Of a DNA stretch of 7,751 nt, positions 6,384 through 7,751 are shown piece by piece. Under the pieces are notes generated by a model that did not search any database, was not told the DNA's origin, and saw nothing but the letters and a program-made list of their open reading frames with translations. Position 1 is the first letter of the stretch, and each line of letters starts with the position of its first letter. The DNA is from JAAZFZ01 sp035647435 (GTDB lineage: Bacteria; Bacillota; Clostridia; Oscillospirales; Acutalibacteraceae): assembly GCA_035647435.1 (NCBI GenBank), contig DASRNM010000108.1, positions 1 through 7,751 of the forward strand. The letters are read 5' to 3'. The position numbers were made by a program, and so were the translations under genes.

Positions 6384-7259
6384 CTATTCGTTCTCTGCAA
6401 GAACCTTTTCTAACGCTTTGTATTCCTCGGGCGCCAGTTTTCTAAATGGCTTTCTGCAAACTCCAACATTCAAACCTTGAATTTCAAGTATCGCTTTTTC
6501 TGAAGGCAATACGCCGAATTTAATCATTTTTTGCAAAATGTTGTTTGCTTTCCTCTGAATCTCTAACGCTTCGTTCATTTTACCCTGAGAATAAAGCTTG
6601 TAAATTTGAATAAACTTTTCTGCCATTGCATTGTAAGTTGTTCCGATTGCGCCGTCGGCTCCTGCGGCAAGTCCTGATAAAAACATTTCATCAAACCCAT
6701 TAAACACCACTGTATCTGGGCGAATTTGTTTGAAACGCTCGAGCATATAAAAGTCAGAGCAAGTGTGCTTTATCCCTAAAATTCGATTATCTTTTAAAAA
6801 TTCAGCAATCTTTTCGGTATCCATTTTAAATCCCGATGCATCAGGAAAATTATACATAATCATCGGCAAATCCACACTATTGAGAATGTCAAAATAGTAG
6901 TTTTTTATCTCCTCATATGAAAACTTGTAATAAAAAGGTGGAATGCTCGAAATTGCGTCCGCCCCGACAGCCTTAGCATGGCTAGCAAGGTCAATCGACT
7001 GATGTGTTGCTATTGAGCCTATGTGTGCAATTATGGTAGCCTCACCGCTGACTTCGTCAGCAACAACCTCAAGAACCCTTTTTCTTTCCTGTGGGCTGAG
7101 AAGAAACGCCTCGCCTGAGCTACCGCAAACATAAAAACCCTTGACGCCCTTATCCAAATTGTAGCGAACCAAACGCCTAATAGCCTTTTCGTCAATTCGG
7201 TCGTCAAACGTAAAAGCGGTCAGAAGTGCAGGGAAAATTCCATTGTACTTTTCATTCAT
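6384..7259 (-). CDS. nanA: N-acetylneuraminate lyase (DapA/NanA family, 291 aa)
   Basis: A cytoplasmic class I aldolase that cleaves N-acetylneuraminate to N-acetylmannosamine and pyruvate, the first step of sialic acid catabolism. Residues 1-291 form one TIM barrel of normal family length. Catalytic features are the Schiff-base Lys164 (GIKHT), Tyr136 (MYNFP), and the carboxylate-binding GSSGEAF at 46-52. NanA rather than DapA is favoured by PFYYKFSYEE near 108-117, FNGFDEMF at 186-193, AGADGAIGTTYN at 199-210 and the near-terminal CRKPF, all matching E. coli NanA closely. The ATG at 7259 has AAAAAGGGGA with a 7-nt gap. The gene overlaps the 3' end of the sialidase remnant by 8 bp, the arrangement of translationally coupled genes, and is followed by the PHP gene. 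Since the sialidase gene appears split by an insertion, the native operon promoter is no longer adjacent and current expression is uncertain. The reading frame itself is intact. Confidence 0.92.
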   Translation of the reverse strand: MNEKYNGIFPALLTAFTFDDRIDEKAIRRLVRYNLDKGVKGFYVCGSSGEAFLLSPQERKRVLEVVADEVSGEATIIAHIGSIATHQSIDLASHAKAVGADAISSIPPFYYKFSYEEIKNYYFDILNSVDLPMIMYNFPDASGFKMDTEKIAEFLKDNRILGIKHTCSDFYMLERFKQIRPDTVVFNGFDEMFLSGLAAGADGAIGTTYNAMAEKFIQIYKLYSQGKMNEALEIQRKANNILQKMIKFGVLPSEKAILEIQGLNVGVCRKPFRKLAPEEYKALEKVLAENE

Positions 7260-7659
7260 TGTTAAGTCCCCTTTTTCTGAAATTATTTATATCAATCTTT
7301 GCAAGATATAGCCCTTTTATAAAAAAATCGTTACCTTTTAAAGTTCTTTTTTCGTAAAAACAGAAAACCCATTTACCATCCGGAGAAACGGCTACATCTG
7401 AATATCCTGCAAATCTTTCTATTTCAACGCCTGAGCTCCATGTTTTGCAATCATCAACACTGCACCTAACTGTAAGATGATTTCTCGGCGCTGATTTTCC
7501 GTCGGCTGACTTGTTCGCACAGTTCGAAAAGAAAATTTTACCTGACTGTGCTCTCACAAGGCCGGCACAACAAACAGGGTCGGGCAAAGAATAATCAAAC
7601 CTCGGTTTAGAAAAACCTTTTTCACCGTCGTTGCTAATTGAAAAAGCTCTATACTGGTG
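7252..7659 (-). pseudogene. nanH: Exo-alpha-sialidase, C-terminal remnant interrupted at about 7660
   Basis: The open frame can be read back from the stop at 7252 to a TAA at 7660-7662, giving 135 residues. It begins YRAFSISNDGEKGF, a recognisable Asp-box-like turn, and continues with LPDPVC, a sialidase landmark, so coding clearly extends upstream of the TTG at 7587, the first candidate start codon in this frame. Further landmarks are Arg59 (PRNHLTV), which fits the third arginine of the carboxylate-binding triad; a second Asp box SVDDCKTW at 67-74 with Cys in place of Gly; Tyr86 (AGYSDV), the probable catalytic nucleophile 27 residues after Arg59; and FYE with Glu103. The first two triad arginines, the acid/base Asp and the Glu base of the family lie in the missing part, so the fragment should be inactive. 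Sialidases release terminal sialic acid from host glycans, which NanA downstream would degrade. The N-terminal half may lie beyond the window, on the far side of the inserted DNA. Confidence 0.8.
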
Positions 7660-7673
7660 TTAGTATATAACTA

Positions 7674-7702
7674 TGGACATAAAAAGTTGAACACCTTATA
7701 AT
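7674..7702 (+). promoter_or_regulatory. Near-consensus promoter for the ORF at the right edge
   Basis: TGGACA (7674-7679, five of six matches to the -35 box), a 17-bp spacer and a perfect TATAAT (7697-7702) make this the best promoter in the window. The predicted start point is near 7709. An 8-bp inverted repeat, GTTGAACA (7686-7693) and TGTTCAAC (7725-7732), has one arm in the promoter spacer and the other directly before the start codon. Confidence 0.65.
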
Positions 7703-7732
7703 AATATTTAATAAGAGAAGGAGCTGTTCAAC

Positions 7733-7751
7733 ATGGAAAAAAAGCAAAAGA
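7733..7751 (+). CDS. 5' end of an unidentified lysine-rich ORF, possibly a transposase (partial)
   Basis: Only MEKKQK plus one base is visible. The ATG at 7733 has AAGGAG (7718-7723) with 9-nt spacing and a strong promoter upstream, so it is a credible gene start. A short lysine-rich N-terminus is common in transposase ORFs, and the position just inside the break in the sialidase gene points the same way. The product cannot be identified from six residues. Confidence 0.45.

Larger units (their letters stand above)
7658..7751 (+). mobile_element. Probable end of an insertion sequence splitting the sialidase gene (partial)
   Basis: Sialidase coding stops being recognisable at about 7658-7660. 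The DNA then becomes very AT-rich and holds, within about 75 bp, a promoter, an SD site and a start codon pointing away from the sialidase, as at the left end of an IS. The segment begins TGTTAG and carries an in-frame stop for the sialidase. A terminus starting with TG and a lysine-rich first ORF would suit IS3-like elements, but family assignment is not possible from 94 bp. The second end and the target duplication are outside the window. Another rearrangement, such as a deletion joining unrelated sequence, remains possible. Confidence 0.5.

Noticed and set aside
7252..7587. A 111-aa protein starting at TTG 7587
   Set aside because: Sialidase-like sequence continues in frame upstream to 7659, and no properly spaced SD precedes the TTG, so this is an artificial start within a truncated gene.
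7662..7691. Outward minus-strand promoter at the presumed IS end
   Set aside because: The -35 candidate TTCAAC matches consensus at only three positions, although the -10 TATACT is fair; not enough to annotate.
1..7751. tRNA, rRNA, riboswitch or CRISPR array
   Set aside because: No repeated spacer pattern, cloverleaf or recognisable riboswitch core was seen; every gap is short (under 200 bp) and explained by promoters, SD sites or terminators.

Overview
The window looks like chromosomal DNA of a low-GC Firmicute, probably a gut-type Clostridia relative. The base composition is AT-rich, Shine-Dalgarno (SD) sites are strong (AAGGAGG, GGGGGTG, AGGGAGG), non-ATG starts are used, promoters fit a sigma-A-like TTGaca/TATAAT pattern, and intrinsic terminators are clear. 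The proteins (a PgcA/PGM2-type phosphoglucomutase, a YhfW-like FAD/Rieske oxidoreductase, a NanA-type lyase) fit that group. The species cannot be named from the sequence.

Layout, left to right. A TIM-barrel sugar phosphate isomerase/epimerase (24-875, minus) is divergent from a phosphoglucomutase (1074-2714, plus); the 198-bp gap between them carries a recognisable promoter for each. The mutase converges on an endonuclease/exonuclease/phosphatase-family protein with an N-terminal membrane or export segment (2856-3731, minus), with a hairpin between the two. Next come an FAD-dependent oxidoreductase with a C-terminal Rieske [2Fe-2S] domain (3836-5266, minus) and its terminator. The right third is a sialic-acid segment read on the minus strand: the C-terminal remnant of a sialidase (7252-7659), an N-acetylneuraminate lyase gene nanA that overlaps its end by 8 bp (6384-7259), and a PHP-domain phosphoesterase-like gene (5384-6334) followed by a strong terminator.

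The sialidase frame stops abruptly at about 7660, in the middle of its catalytic propeller. Beyond that point the DNA changes to a short AT-rich segment with a near-consensus plus-strand promoter, a good SD site and the first six codons of a lysine-rich ORF that runs off the window. The simplest reading is that an insertion sequence has split a sialidase-nanA-PHP operon. The promoter-proximal inverted repeat in that segment could protect the element from read-through expression.

The other genes are ordinary central or accessory metabolism: sugar phosphate interconversion, a redox enzyme and a secreted hydrolase. I found no RNA gene, CRISPR array or phage module, and no convincing undescribed system. 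The points most worth a second look are the broken sialidase operon, the PHP protein attached to it, and three start codons that simple ORF calling would misplace inside their own ribosome binding sites.
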